Shown: in pieces, positions 1 to 12,654 of the stretch
Layout of the letters: each line of letters opens with the position of its first letter
Position numbering within the stretch: position 1 is the stretch's first letter
Source of the DNA: Armigeres subalbatus
Lineage: Eukaryota > Arthropoda > Insecta > Diptera > Culicidae
Direction: 5' to 3'
Assembly: GCF_024139115.2 (NCBI RefSeq)
Contig: NW_026943408.1
Coordinates: 62,001-126,000 of the forward strand
DNA length: 64,000 bases
Position numbers and translations under genes: made by a program
Notes under the pieces: model-generated
The model's input: only the letters and a program-made list of their open reading frames with translations
The model's database searches: none
Told to the model about the DNA's origin: nothing

Positions 1-425
1 GCAATTTGTTGCGAGCAAATCGGTTGAGGATAAGTGCCCGAAAAATGAATGACATTTTTTACGCGATTTTTTTGTATGGATTTCTATTTTGGCCATAACT
101 CTCGATCCCATAGTTCGATCTGACCAATTTCAAATAAGAAATAATGAAACAGGATTCTGCGTCGAATGCACCTTGTTGTGAGCAAATCGGTTGAGGATAA
201 GTGCCCGAAAAATGAGTGACATTTTTTACGCGATTTTTCGTACGAATTTGTATTTTTGCCATAACTTTCGATCCCATAGTCCGATCTGGCCAATTTCAAA
301 TAGGAAACAATAGGACAGGATTCTGCGTCGAATACAACTTGCTTGAATACAACTTGCAAATCGATTGAGGATAAGTGCCCAAAAAATGAGTGACTGTTTT
401 TGTTAGTATTTGATTTTTTTCTATT
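1..425. repeat. Tandem ~166-bp repeat, about 2.5 copies
   Basis: The phrase gccataactctcgatcccat starts at 92 and recurs with few changes at 258, giving a period near 166 bp. The linked phrase gcgagcaaatcggttgagg occurs near 11, 176 and, more decayed, near 356. The same family appears again at 40.16-40.48 kb and, inverted, at 41.45-41.58 kb, so it is dispersed as well as tandem. The short ORFs that run through it (59-277 and 84-431) repeat the same peptide and are a product of the repeat. Confidence 0.8.
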
Positions 426-1164
426 AGTCATTGGAAATGAAATTAATTTTCCCGGTCCACCATTTTATACAACAGAAGGTTAATTCGAGATTAGTTTTCT
501 TCAAAATGCTAAACTTAATCGTTTGGCGACGACGGTTAGTTGCCCTTCGGTAGCAGAAACACAAGCGCATGAGGCATAAATATTTGTTCGTGACGGTCTC
601 TGATTTTCGCAATCGCAAAGTGTATCGCAATATAGGAAAGACAAACGTAGTCCTACGTCAAAAGGAAATTGGGTTATGATATGCTCACTGAACAGGATTG
701 GGTGTATACTGATGATGAGGACATTGGAAAAGTTCCGATTGATTGGGTAGATTCTTTTTTTCTTGCTAAAATGCGTGAACCTTGACCTTAACCCCAGCCA
801 TAAGTTTCTGCACGACCTTAGAATCAACAGTTTTTTTGCATATCAATCCATGTTTTCTTCATTTCTGTCGTTTCAGAAGGTCCTTCTTCATTATGGTTCG
901 ATCTCTATACGGAGTGTTTGCAGTATTCAAGTTTTTCAGCACAAAATCGATATCATTAACTTTTCGAGATTCGTACCGTTTTGAAAAGTACAACACCTTT
1001 GAAAAAAGCTCGTTCACTCCCAAGAGGGGCGGGACTGTATGAGTGATCCAGGACCATGCGAGTCCCACAAGGATAACCTCATACCACTCTAGCACGTCTT
1101 TCGTGTGGTGGTATGAGACCAAATCCGACCAGAAGATCGCCGGAACGTCTTGAAGGCCGAAGGC
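426..1164. other. No supported gene; small hairpin
   Basis: I see no recognisable gene. A minus-strand frame at 859-1167 runs 102 codons without a family signature. A perfect 10-bp inverted repeat, ctcataccac at 1078-1087 and gtggtatgag at 1108-1117, could form a hairpin with a 20-nt loop. Confidence 0.4.
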
Positions 1165-1500
1165 CATTAGGCCGAACGATCATAAGACCCAATAGTCATT
1201 GGGCCGAATGCCAAGTAAAAGTGACGTGTAAGAAGTGACATGTAAGAAGTGAGAGGCGAGAAGTGTGAAAATAGTGAAAAACGAGAGTGTGAGAAGTAAA
1301 ATTCGAGTAGTGAGAAGCGAGATACGGGAAGTAAGAAATAGGAAACGAGAACTGAAAAGTGAATGTGAGAAGTGAACAGTTAAAAGTGAGCAGTGAGAAA
1401 TGACAAGTGAGGAGTGAATAGAGAATAGCGAGAAGTGAGAAGTGAAAGATGAGATGAGAAAAGTGAGAAGTAAGAATTGAGAAGTGAGAAAAGAGCAGTG
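1165..1500. repeat. GAGAAGTGA purine-rich array
   Basis: The plus strand is a degenerate array of an 8-9 bp motif (gagaagtga, gtgagaag, aagtgaaa). It is bordered on the left at 1165-1212 by a segment made of aggccg, cattgggccg and similar near-palindromic pieces. The same border type accompanies the pyrimidine-strand version of the array at 23.08 and 23.32 kb. The 107-codon minus ORF here is low-complexity Ser/Leu/Phe and not a gene. Confidence 0.85.
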
Positions 1501-1843
1501 TTGGTAGAATCATGCTCAAAACTCACTCACCGAAGCCTCATGTTTGATGATCAATATCTCGATTCCTAGCGATTGGATTGGTTTATTTTTTTTGTCGTCC
1601 AGCCTAAAATGACTTAATTTATAATTGTGAAAGTGCTCAGGGAATTCTAACCTGCGCCGCAGTGGTAGGATGCTATGTCAGTAAATGGAAGTTGTTTACC
1701 ACATATGACAGCAATAGGTTTTTATGATGCACGCGGAACTGAGCAAAAGGATAAGTTTCTCTTTATTTAGCCATTAGGAAGCTTTGGGAAAATCTTCCTG
1801 TCTGCGTGCAGTGCGGTGAGACGTTTCCATCTTTCACACTTCC

Positions 1844-2188
1844 CACGGTGTGTTTGTCCGAAGAGGCTTATTTTCAAAAAATCAGTATCTCTAAAACACT
1901 CACTACACGAAAGTATAGGTTTTCCTCTTTCACGTAAGTGCATTTTTAAAATGTTCTATCGGGGGTCATTTTTCCATACATTTTTGGGGGCGTTAAATCG
2001 GCTATCATTTGAGATTTCTATGGAGTTTGCACCAAAAATAGTGAACAAAATAAAAATTGTTCTAGATCCCCCGATAGAACATTTTAGTTTACCCACTATA
2101 TGAAAGAGGAGAGCATCTACTTTCACGTGGTGGGAGTTCCAGAGATACTGATTTTTGTAAAATAATGTTCCCTTATAGAGACACCGTG
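1844..2188. mobile_element. 345-bp MITE, foldback type, copy 1
   Basis: The element begins cacggtgtgtttgtcc and ends tagagacaccgtg. Its arms are inverted repeats that share subterminal pieces such as aaatcagtatctct (left) and agagatactgattttt (right). A second inverted pair lies nearer the centre: atgttctatcggggg and cccccgatagaacat. The next copy is at 31028-31362 and shares the whole length. Flanking tcc on both sides is a possible 3-bp target duplication, which is weak. There is no coding capacity. The transposase family is not determined. Confidence 0.85.
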
Positions 2189-4937
2189 TCCGTATCCGTT
2201 CAATTCCAAACGGGTACCCACACCCGACACACGGCGCGTCCAGGAAATTTTATACATCTCATAAATTCTGTATGACACATGTCAAACGAGGCTATAAATA
2301 ATTTTCAATAAGCTCCATAGTGGCTCCACCATCGGGAGTCAGACTATGATGCGGGTCCGTAGCTTGAGTGGATTGGGAAGATCATAAGATGAAGGAGCTT
2401 AGGACGGATCCGGTCGGGATATAAACACCGTGTGGGGTTTTGACACGTTTGATATCGCCACCCTGCTGACGGTAGGGTTTTTTCTTGCTCCTGGAATCTT
2501 TGGAATCCAACAGCGGGGGACAAACTGTTCGGTATGAGAAAAGGGGAAAATTCGAATGAAACTTTTCTTTCAATGTGAAGCGCAACACACCGTCCTTCGT
2601 TCGCTAGGAACTGTTTACACTTACGTACTCTCAATCCATGTGAAGAACAACACAATGAAGCTTTTGCGTTGCATTGGTTTTTATTGGAGGTAACAGTCTC
2701 GGAGATCTATTTCATATTTCCGATGAGGCGTAAGAAGAGAAGGGCAAAGATCAATCCACCTAACAATAACTACTTTGTCTTATAAAATCTCATATGGCAC
2801 ACAGATATCTGCAAATTCTAGTTTAGTCAAACGAATTTCTTACAATTATTAAAGTGGTATACATCACATTGGCATTTCAACCAAATCCCAAACCAACTGA
2901 TGACACTCATGAGCATCGTACTCAATATTGATGTAAGATGCGAGTTGGTTACTACTTCCACCCCTTTTAGCTTCAATTCCAGCATCAACGTGCACTCGAA
3001 GCTAATAAAATAAGACAAACGATGCCGGAGAACTCAAACACGGATGACTGCCACATAAAAGCGCTAAATTATACATTGAATGGTAACCGTGGTAGGATCA
3101 GGTTACGAAAGTGGTTGTGCGAAAGCTGGCGGGAAGCTGGCAAGTACGAAGCGTTGTAAAAAGCTGACGAATGGCTCGTTACCCGCATTAATTCGAGTTC
3201 AAATGTGCTACACCACAGCAATGTGGTGAATTATTTCTGAACGCACTCGAAACTCTTTTCTCCCAATGGTTTCATTATTTCGTTTCCCAGCACAACGCAT
3301 CCGTTTCACGAATAAGGATGTAAAATCTTCAATAAGGATCTCAGGTTAGCTTTTGTGGACGAACAAGGTTTCCCTTCAGAAGCGCCGACTCTTTACAGCG
3401 AGCCCTTTCAGGTGCACGGGTTATTGGCGAAAAGCCAATGCGACAAGGTCATACATTTGAGCGGGGTGTAAGTCCAAACACATTTCCAAAATTATATTGT
3501 GGGAGGCACTGGTGATGTGTTCCTCGCCCCCTTCAATATGACGCCTCTGCTTTCGATAAATATGACATGTCGTCGTTTCATGGCTGGAAGCTATACAAGT
3601 ATGAATATTTCGAGCCTATCTCAATCTCTGCGTAAACAGATGCTTGAAGGATGAGCGCATACCGAAAGAAATTTTTATTGCGAGGGAGCCATTGTTACCA
3701 TAAAGTGCTCCTCAAATAATGTCGTGAACTCGCTTTGTTTCCCGTCGGCGGTTTTCATCTCTTGGAAGTGTTTCATTAATGTGTTCATTTTCAACGAGAA
3801 TGATTTTGCACTTAAGAAAATAAACGAGGCGACTAGTGATTTTTCTGGTTTTATTTACAAATTGAAATTTGGAATTGGAAATTTGGTTTTGGTTCTGGTG
3901 TACAATTTTTGTGGTGGTCAAGCCTTGCATGTCGCCGTCGTTCTTTTATCAACACTCACCTTGCTGTACCAACCGCAAACAATGCTATCGCGAACATTTT
4001 GAAAACTACAATACCCTTAACCACTTTCCGCGCGATGTTGTATCTCTGTTTTGCAGCACTAAATCGAATGCGCTCACCATAATACAGTACCTAGCCGAAA
4101 CATTCTGTATTGGGAGCATTATGTTACTCGTCGAGCAAACAGTGCTGTATCTGTATCACATTCTATCGGTTTAATGCAGTAGTGGAACAACTCCAATTTT
4201 TTAAATTTCCGAAGATGTGATCAAACGTTTTGGTAATTGAAAGCTTTCTACTTGGATGTTCCTAAAAACCATCATTTTTTAATTTTTTTTTACAATTTTT
4301 AACAAATCGAACCATGATTTGAACTCAGCCACCTTTTGCATAGTCTGTTTTCTTTTCCTTTCTAATATAACCAATTGCATCGGAAATCTGGCGTGTTAGG
4401 CGTCGTTTTGCCTATTGTACGAATGATTTCCAGATTTCGAAAGTCAAACTGAATGAATCTGTTGGTTCCTTGACAGTTACAGCTATGCTACGGCTACCAC
4501 GGGTGTTCAATCAAGCTCAAATTCAAGTAAGTTTTTTTTGACAAATAAAACTCTCAAAAATTAGTAGATTTATCCCTAATTTTTCCACTTTTGGTATGTA
4601 CACAAGTTTGACTGATTCTCTCTGGTACTGTAAGTCACACTTCACCGTAAAAATCAAGAAAATGTGAAGCTTCTCCACTTGTATCAGTATTGCAGCAAAC
4701 GAACGGTTTACATGATGATTCGGAAATGTCCGCTAGCAGCTGCACAATATCCATCTTTGCGGTAGCCCGTGAATGCGATACAGAGTGGCAGCGGATTGAC
4801 GATGATGCAGAGTCCAAGCTCGGACGATGGTACATGGCTTCCACCGAAGGATCCATAACAAACACGAGAAAGCTACTCGCCCGAACGAATCATGAAAAAA
4901 TTTCCCCCGTCTGATGAGGGAAAAAAGTTCTGTAATT
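2189..4937. other. 2.7 kb without a supported gene
   Basis: The stretch holds only short frames without family motifs, for example 2344-2655 minus, 3724-4002 plus, 3869-4174 plus and 4690-4914 plus. None has a recognisable domain. A small inverted pair, gaaatctgg near 4383 and ccagatttc near 4430, is present. I see no tRNA, terminal repeat or array. It may be old unique intergenic or intronic DNA. Confidence 0.4.
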
Positions 4938-4942
4938 TTCTT

Positions 4943-4985
<43 letters not shown>

Positions 4986-4989
4986 TTTC
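4938..4989 (-). repeat. (TTTA)n tract, LINE 3' tail
   Basis: About twelve uninterrupted TTTA units sit directly downstream of the ORF2 end on the minus strand. Microsatellite tails of this kind are the normal 3' terminus of many LINEs, and this one marks the 3' end of the element to its right. Confidence 0.9.
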
Positions 4990-5096
4990 AGGAATTCGTA
5001 ACATAAGGCTACAAGCCTTTTCAATTGCTACCACAAGTAATACATATATACGATAATTAGACTTCGTGTTTTAGTCTTTTCCCTCATCTCACTGAT

Positions 5097-7904
5097 TTAC
5101 ACTGCCAAATGCTGCTTAAGGTCCCTTTTAAAGTTAGACTTTATGTTTAGAGGCAACTGATTCCAATATACAACGCCTCGAGCGAACAGCGATTGACTAT
5201 AATAAGTAGATCGATGCTGTGGAATGAGGTAATTTCTATTTCGATCACTTCGCATGGGGTTTAGCTTAGAGAATAAATAGTTAGGCTTTTGAGACAGCAT
5301 AATTTTAAATAATGTAACGCATGATCTATACTTGTAAAAATTAGAAAAATTACATCCGATGAGAACCTTATGAAGATGAGAAACTCTAGAGTATCTGGAT
5401 AAATTAAAAACGTATCTGATACAAGCATTCAGAGCACACCTAAGTTTATCAATTGAGGAAATCAAAGCATTAGTATAAATGAAATCACCATGAATGAAAT
5501 GAGGTAAAATTAACGTTTTGAACAGCTTTAATTTCATTGAAGAACTAAAATGTCTAGTTGTCAGATTGAGCCTTTTAAGTGAACCATAAATCTTGCCACA
5601 TTGAGCGGTGATATGTTCGTCCCAACTTAAGTTAGATGTGAAAATTATTCCCAGGTTATTTACTTTATTAATAAATTCTACTTTTCGCCATTAAGATAAA
5701 TATCTGGATATACAACATGATCTCTACTTTTGTTAATAAACATTGCTTTAGTTTTAGTTGAGTTTATTGGTAAAAGATTTCTCTGTGACCAAATTAGAAT
5801 ATTATGAAGATCATGGTTTATCTTTAATCCCATAATTCTGACATTACTATAATTTTGTTCACACAAATAAACTTGTACATCATCTGCAAAAAGATGAACA
5901 GAACAATACTTTAACGAAGAAGACAAATCATTTATAAACATAGAAAATAATAAAGGACCTAGCACTGATCCTTGAGGAACACCGGACTCAATATTTATAA
6001 AACCAGAAAACTTTCCGTAACAACATACCGCTTGAGTTCGACCAGTTAAATAAGACTTTAACAAACGGATGGCATTGGATGAGAATTGAAAACGTCAGTT
6101 AATTTCATCAAAAGTTTCCTATGCGATACGCGATCGAATGCTTTAGCAAAATCAATCAATAACAGTATTGCAACCCCTTTCTTATCAATAACTCTAGCAA
6201 TATCATCGTGAACCTTTATAAGTGCGGTATGCGTCCCATGATGTTGGCGGAACCCAGACTGGAGAGGGTGCAAGAAATTCATCTCAGAAATAAATTCAGA
6301 AATTTGGGCTTTCATTAGCTTTTCTAAAGCTTTTGAAAGTGCGCACAGTATACTGATAGGGCGAAGATTACTAATTTCATCTGAATTATGCTTTTTTTTA
6401 ATAGGTATTATTTTAACAATTTTCCATTTACTCGGAAAAATTGAATTAGTAAAAATAATATTGAACAAATGCTTCACATAGGGTAATATTAAATGCAATA
6501 TGATTTTGAGAAAAACAATCGGAATATTGTCCAATCCAGTGGCATTTGATTTGATACCGTGTATAGCATTGACTATTTCAAAATCCTCCACACATCTAAA
6601 CTGGAAACCATTATATCTACCAATAACTGTAGGGAAGGGAGAATCATCAACGGTAAAGTTATTTGAAAAGTAAGTATTGATGTCATCTACACTAAAGTTC
6701 GAACTAGAATTTTGCGATTGAGCCTTAGCAATTCCTAATTTCTTGATGTTCGACCACAACTGTTTGTTAGGTAAATTAACATTAAATCTTTCACAATCCT
6801 GTTGGCGTTTAGAGTTCCTTATTAGCAAGGTAACTCTATTTCTTAGACGCTTGAAATGAGCTGCATCATCATCGTTACGACTACGTTACAATTAGAATAT
6901 GCAATATTTCTGTCCACAATTGCACTTTCAATCTCTGAATTAAACCAGTTATTAGTCCTATTTTTACTTGTTCTAATAGGTATGAATTCGTCGTGTAAGA
7001 AACGTATACGATTGACAAGTATTTCAAGGAATATATCAACATCTGTTATACTTAACATTGAATCCCAGTTCATACTATGAAAACCCTCATTCAATCTGGT
7101 AGAATCAAAATTTTTATAATCTCTGTAAGAAGCGGGTACAGTTTTTAATTTCATAATGTTCAATGATGCAAATATCAAGTCATGCTTACGAACGGCATAG
7201 ATACTTGGTTGAAATTCCTTACTATATCAGGAGAGTCGGTAATCAGAAGATAAGAAAGAACATCCTCTCTCGAAAAAATAAGTAGGTTCATAATTAACAC
7301 AGCCATAAGACAAGCCAGATATAGTTTGATTAAATCGTCTTGACTTTGGGGTGCTTTTCAAAAGATCAGTATTGAAATCACCAACAAAAAATGAGTGATT
7401 GTACTTGATAGTAAATTCCCGCATATGCTCTTCTATTATCTCCGAACAATCAGTATCAGGTGGATTATAATAAACGGCTATTAAGAAAGGTTCATCATCT
7501 TCTCGAACTTCAACCAGTAAATACTCTGTCGCGGTCACGCGGTCAAGCGATAGAGATTTTTCCACAATCTTGCAGGTTAGATTTGGTTTAAAATATATAC
7601 ATATACCTCCTCCATGCCTATTGCGATCTTTACGAATCAAGTTGAAACCTTCCATGGTTATCATCGGGTCAGTTACAACATCACTGAGCCATGTTTCAGT
7701 CATGCATATGATATCTATTTTGCTGTCGGAAAAGTTATTTTTCAATTCATTGAACTTTGTAAATTTACGCGCGCACAGACTTTGTACATTGATATGACAA
7801 ATGTTTATATTGTCCTCATTCAAAACAGCGTGAAATACGGCTCTAGGAATCAACATGGACGCAGAGGCGTTGCTATGAGCTATATCAACCATAGTCAAAT
7901 ACAA
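5097..7904 (-). pseudogene. LINE ORF2: endonuclease and reverse transcriptase, frameshifted
   Basis: From the right, 7904-7227 encodes an endonuclease/exonuclease/phosphatase (EEP) domain with ICHINVQSL, MTETWLSD, AVYYNPPDTD and FFVGDFNTD. The terminal motif, SDH in active enzymes, reads SDY near 7240, so the catalytic histidine is lost. The linker and RT follow at 7178-6843 and 6828-6058 (LRPISILCALSKALEKL, LLLIDFAKAFDRVSH), 6064-5678 (GVPQGSVLGPLLF, LFADDVQVY) and 5537-5097 (C-terminal part). The RT catalytic FADD is intact. Several frame changes separate these pieces. The protein would nick target DNA and copy element RNA onto it. Confidence 0.85.
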
Positions 7905-8289
7905 AGAATGAAAACCCTAAAAGAGACCTATATTGCAGACCTGACAGAAGCAGCACAGCTTCGATGAAGGAGAAACTAAACCTACCACTAATATAAACAA
8001 AGTTTCTGTACATGATATCCTACTGTTTACAGTTGCAATTAAATTGACAAGCAAATGAATTTTTCAAAACCAAATCTAATTCAGAAGGGCAACCAAATTT
8101 TGAACATTATAAAACATAATACACTGCTTATATACTCCCGACAGTAAATCTCCAACAGCAACAAACAGCATAGAATAGCCAAAAGCACTGTAAACCAACA
8201 GAAAAAGTGCATTGGGTTTGCAGCAGTAGTATAACAGGTAGTCTTTAGTTCACGGTAGCATCAGCAACAACATAGGACCAGTGATCCCC

Positions 8290-8392
8290 ATTTTCGCAGT
8301 CCAAAGTCAATAGCAGCAGCAACAACAACATCATGGCAACAGCAACAATAGCAGCAGCAACAACAACCTCATGGCAACAGCAACAACGAAAT
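8290..8392. repeat. CAG/CAA-rich tract with a 38-bp duplication
   Basis: Two neighbouring ~38-bp units share agcagcagcaacaacaac and tcatggcaacagcaacaa with one change between them. The tract lies in the spacer between ORF1 and ORF2 of the minus-strand LINE, so it belongs to the element or expanded in it. Confidence 0.7.
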
Positions 8393-8635
8393 CCAGCAGT
8401 AGTCGTCCATGAAGTCGTAATCAACGTCAGCGTCAGCGATATTGGTGTAGCTTTTAGGACGGAAGGACTCATGGATAGCTAATGATAGGATACATGGATA
8501 AACTTGGAAGGACATAAGATTGTAGCAAGGAAAGGTATTCAAGTTTAAAAACTTTCAGGAGAGGTGCGGATTCATAGGATCAATAGGAAAAGATAACTGG
8601 AAATAGGAAGGAATAGAGAAACTATTCTGAAATGT

Positions 8636-9427
8636 TTAGTTAACGGTTTCAAAGAGTTGATCCAGCGATGAACAAAGTTCAGCTTCATCTCCTTGCTTAA
8701 CTCGAACAAAAACAGCACCACTTCGTGTAAATACTTGGGCAATCCGGCCCTGGGTCTTCAGCTTGATTGCTTCCTTTCGGATTGATCTATCATCCAGAGT
8801 TAATTTTTTGCGATTTGCATTGTTGAAACCAACATGCCGTAAATTCAGCGAACGCTGCCGAAGGTATTTCCCGTAGAACTCATCTCGAACTCCACGCAAA
8901 GCGAACTGGCAGAGTATGAGTGGATAGGATCCAACGTTGATCGGTGTTCTGGAGAGTCGTTTCAAACAGACGATTGGTATATTGGTTGGAGTGTACCCTA
9001 AGGCAACAGCAATATGATGAAATACTTGTTCGAGATTTTCTTCTGTAACGTACGGAACCCCAGAAATTATCAATTCATGGGTTGTCGTAGAACGATTTAC
9101 ACTACGGATAGTCTACTCCAAATCATATCGAACAATACCAACAGCATCCGAAACCTTCTTGATGTCAGTTTCGAAACCCATCTTGATATTAGAGAGCTTC
9201 TGTTCAACGCATCCAATTTTCTGCTCCAATTCCACTTTGCATGAATCAATTTTAGATTCGATGTCAGCTTTAGATTCCGCGAACATGAAACGAATCTTAC
9301 TCCAGAGATCGCTTAATGATTCCACCTCATCGTTTTTGGTTTGTATATGTGCAGCACTCTCCGCAGTAAACGAGGCGGACGATGTAGTTGTGGAACGAGT
9401 CAGCGGTTTGTTGTTTTCTAGTGGCAT
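8636..9427 (-). pseudogene. LINE ORF1 protein (coiled coil plus RNA-binding part)
   Basis: The frame runs 264 codons from ATG at 9427 to the stop at 8636, with one internal TAG at 9113-9115 in the same frame. Residues ~35-100 are rich in charged and heptad-like residues (KADIESKIDSCKVELEQK), consistent with a coiled coil. After the stop the segment LIISGVPYVTEENLEQ begins a domain like the RRM-type or RNA-chaperone part of LINE ORF1 proteins, with conserved-looking basic stretches (RQRSLNLRHVGFNNANRKK). ORF1 proteins of this class bind element RNA and form trimers. The internal stop argues that this copy is dead, although the open frame on both sides suggests it is not very old. Confidence 0.75.
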
Positions 9428-9640
9428 CTTGACTTAAGTAAGTGAAACACGTCGTGACAGTGTTGATCTCATCAAATTTTCTGAAGGGGAACGAGGCGTG
9501 GATTGTGCAACTTATTTTGGTTAAAAAAAGCGTAGATAACGATCCAAAGATGAAACCTTCAACAATTCCAGGAATAACAATCACTCAATACACTTTGTAG
9601 CAGTAAATAAAGCGTATTAGTCGATTTAGTGCGGCAAAAC

Positions 9641-11017
9641 TAAGCCAATTCAACTGCAACTACAGGTTGTTCTACACTATAGCACACATCCCTTCAGAAA
9701 CATCTTTACCGTATTATTGGTTTTGTATTCAGTGAAATAAAATTATTCATTTATAAAAATTATAAAATTAAACCTGCATTTCATTTTCATTTTGTTTACG
9801 GCCATTCACGTTACCTTTTAAAGAAGGAAGGTGCGAGATGATTCATCCCTTTTCCAAATTTGTTGATGACACAGCATTGACATATTTTTTTTTTGATAAT
9901 TGATTTTTCGTGTGATGTCAATAATACATCTTTTCTCAATCTTTTAAAAATCGTACATTGTACTTTTGGTAGATTTTATTTGAATTCGTTGGAATCATTT
10001 TTTTTGCGTGTTCATTCACTGTATCTCACAATAGAGCAGCCTAATTTACAATTTAGGTTGTATTAGAGTTTTATAGCGTTCTAGGAAACCTATTCCCGAA
10101 ATCTCCCATGCGGACCTCCCATCGCAACCTCCTGTAGATCGCTATAAAGCCATGTCACGGTCAGTTGGACCAATTTTATTGCTTTCATCAAAACCTGATA
10201 TGCGTTCCAGTTTAGAAGCAACGGGCCTTAAAATATACCTCAAGTCGCATATAAAACATGCTACATAAAACCTCTTCCAGACTTGGTAGTTTTGAGTACC
10301 AAGATATAACCGTAATACGACCACTTTAGGACTTTGATATAACCTAGGAGCTAATATTGTCAGCGTAGCACCAACTTAGAATTCGGAAGTCGGGACTTCC
10401 GAACCGAACTTTCTTCCGAAGTTTTATCTGTCAAATTAAATGATTCGTTGTTTAGCGCATCTTTAGGCGAATCCAGCGCACTACTTCCGAAGTTGGGTTA
10501 TTTGCCTATATCTGGAGAAAAACTCAACTTCGGTATAAAAAGTGTTCTAAGTTTATTCCGGATAGACAATAAATGAACAGCTGTCAAACGCTCGTGTTGA
10601 TTATTTGGTTATAGTTTGTACTCGTAAGAAGTTTGGTTTTAGTCTTGCAATGGTTTCCGTCTTGCAATACATTCGGATTTCGGTCAGCACTAAAAATAAT
10701 ATAAGAATAAATATCCACCATGTCGGATGAAAATAATAATTATACAAAAGTTTTACAATGTCTTTTTTAAAACTATATTATATTATACAAACTAAATGCC
10801 TGGCGGTTTTAATTACTTCAATAATAGCAACGTAATACAGCTGGCAGAAAAATCAGAAGGGTTGTGTACAAGAAACGACCGCAAGTTAGACGTTGGAAAT
10901 CATAGCGATGGATTTTTCTACCGTAACTAAGGGGTTGTATTTTGTACATTGAAGGAATTACCTTCTTGGCCCAGCTTTCTTTTAGATAGAAAGTTGGTCT
11001 TGAAAAAAAAACTGCGT
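9641..11017. other. No gene; perfect 10-bp hairpin at 10382-10403
   Basis: The stretch is AT-rich and has no supported gene. The sequence ttcggaagtc, gg, gacttccgaa at 10382-10403 is a perfect inverted repeat. Variants of its core recur nearby: cttccgaag near 10414 and 10485, and aacttcggta near 10533. This suggests a decayed inverted-repeat element, but I could not define its ends. Confidence 0.45.
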
Positions 11018-11684
11018 TACCGTGCGGGACCGAAATCCGTACAGCACCGAAATCCGTCCACCTCATGAGCTATCAATAAATTAAAGGAGGTTAAAGGTAA
11101 TTAATGTATGAATAATTAATCTTATCCTGTTCAGATACTTGACAGTAAGCTTTGAAGGCATAGAATTGGAAAGAAGGCTTTGAAATTAAAACAACAAAAA
11201 TCAAAAACAAATCTCCACCTACCAAACGCGGAGTTTATGCCGCCATTTTGTTTTCGGGTAGAGCATAATTGCACGAAAAGTAGCTGTGTTTTTATTGCTA
11301 ATTGCAAATCACATAAGATAAGCGGAATACAAATCGAAGGGATCGCTTCTCAAGGTGCGTAACGAACTATTTACAGTGGTAGTTTAGTCAATCAGACTGT
11401 TTCAATTTAAATATTTAGTTAAGAAATACCTGTACGGATTTTGATCCTTTGATTCGAAATCCGTCCACGGTGGACGGATTTCGAGTCAGGAGTAGTTGAT
11501 TTAATTCATTATTTTATCATGTTTTTCGTAGTTTTTAATGAGCAAATGTGAAACACTTCAAAAATAGGAGCCTTCATGCGCCTGTGTCAATGAAAAACGT
11601 TTTATTTACATTCGATTCCTATTTTCTAATGACTTTTTCATATACTAAGGTGCTTAAGTGTACGGATTTCGATGCCCCACGGTA
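11018..11684. mobile_element. TA-flanked MITE-like element, 667 bp
   Basis: The left end reads taccgtgcgggaccgaaatc and the reverse complement of the right end reads taccgtggggcatcgaaatc; the match continues into cgtaca, so the terminal repeat is about 26 bp with four mismatches. TA stands at both borders, as in Tc1/mariner-type insertions. Variants of CGAAATCCGTCC occur inside, including the palindrome at 11455-11483. A 60-codon frame at 11180-11362 has no recognised domain. No transposase is visible, so the element would be non-autonomous. Confidence 0.6.
11455..11483. repeat. 14-bp perfect palindrome inside the TA element
   Basis: Arms cgaaatccgtccac and gtggacggatttcg are separated by a single g. 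The arm sequence is the same motif found in the terminal repeats of the surrounding element. Confidence 0.85.
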
Positions 11685-12640
11685 TATACAATAATGCACC
11701 TTTCTAAAGCCTAGTACGCAGTTCTATAGGAAAAAGGTCAAGGAAAATTTGATCTAATTACCAAAGTAAATTTGACAATTCAATGCAATCGTAAAAGTAG
11801 GCGAAAAAATATGTATTGTGCTAATTCGTCACTCAATTTGTCAAAATGTCATCAATCAGGTAAGCAATTGATCTAATAGCTAGAACTTTTTTATATTCTG
11901 TTCTTGCCTTATTTCTAGATGGATTCAACAACATTATTGCAGATGGCTGCTGGTAGTTTGGATCAATTCAATGTCTAAGGCTTAGGGTCACCACTCGGGT
12001 CATCACTTTACTTTATAAGTAAATGTTCCGTCAGAATTCACTAATCTGGTATTGACGCCTACACACTCGAAAAGCCAACAAATGCCACGGTAGCAGAAAC
12101 TCAACATCCGTTCATTTTCAACCTCTTTGCAAGCCAGTGAGGATTAGTCTTTCGGGCAATGGAATTTCCAGATTTTTTTTTAACAACTAACAAATGCAAG
12201 CTAAAAGCTTCAAATATAAAAAAAATGTATTTTATTACTTTCATTGGACTTTATTTAAACTTTCTGAAGATCCAGCAAATATATAATTATAGCTTTGCTA
12301 TAGCCGCAAATTGAATTTACAATAATTAAAAATATCGGCGATGGCATAATAGATCATTTTTAGTGTTAAGAACATCATTTTGAGCTTTTTAGTGGAATGT
12401 CTTCACTTGTCATAAGACGGAAACGCAGGCGCGTGCACAGTAAATACACCGTCGTGTAATACACGCCGGTATATTTGCTGTGCGCGCGCCCGCGTATATT
12501 TGTCGCGCACGCTATTGTCAAATTGAAATGACGTTTTGAAAGCTCAAATATCCATCTATTAGTTGCACTCACAAAATGTATTTTATTTGATTGTTGAAAT
12601 TGTGAAAAATAAAAGAGCAGTTTTTTCCAACTGTGTAGGA
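11685..12640. other. AT-rich DNA without a gene; imperfect hairpin
   Basis: No supported gene. Near 12430-12486 the phrase gcgtgcacagtaaatacacc pairs imperfectly with ggtatatttgctgtgcgcgc, and a further copy of gtatatttg next to gcgcgc follows at about 12495. This could be the end of an inverted-repeat element. Confidence 0.4.
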
Positions 12641-12654
12641 CATCTCTGTCGGCC

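Larger units (their letters stand above)
4938..9640 (-). mobile_element. CR1/Jockey-type non-LTR retrotransposon, decayed
   Basis: The minus strand reads ORF1 (9427-8636), a 730-bp spacer, then ORF2 (7904-5097) with an endonuclease followed by a reverse transcriptase, and ends in a (TAAA)n tail that shows as (TTTA)n on the plus strand at 4938-4989. That order is the standard layout of a two-ORF LINE. The RT box GVPQGSVLGPLLF and FADD place it in the CR1/Jockey/Loner group; I cannot assign the clade more closely. ORF2 has several frame changes and ORF1 has one internal stop, so the copy is inactive. The 5' end is not sharply visible; 9640 is an estimate, and I found no target duplication. Confidence 0.85.

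Noticed and set aside
4665..4914. Possible host exon (74-codon plus frame)
   Set aside because: No splice context or family signature strong enough to support it.
8245..8472. Small ORF with a hydrophobic AVAMMLLLLLLL stretch
   Set aside because: It is the reverse reading of a CAG/CAA tract in the LINE spacer.
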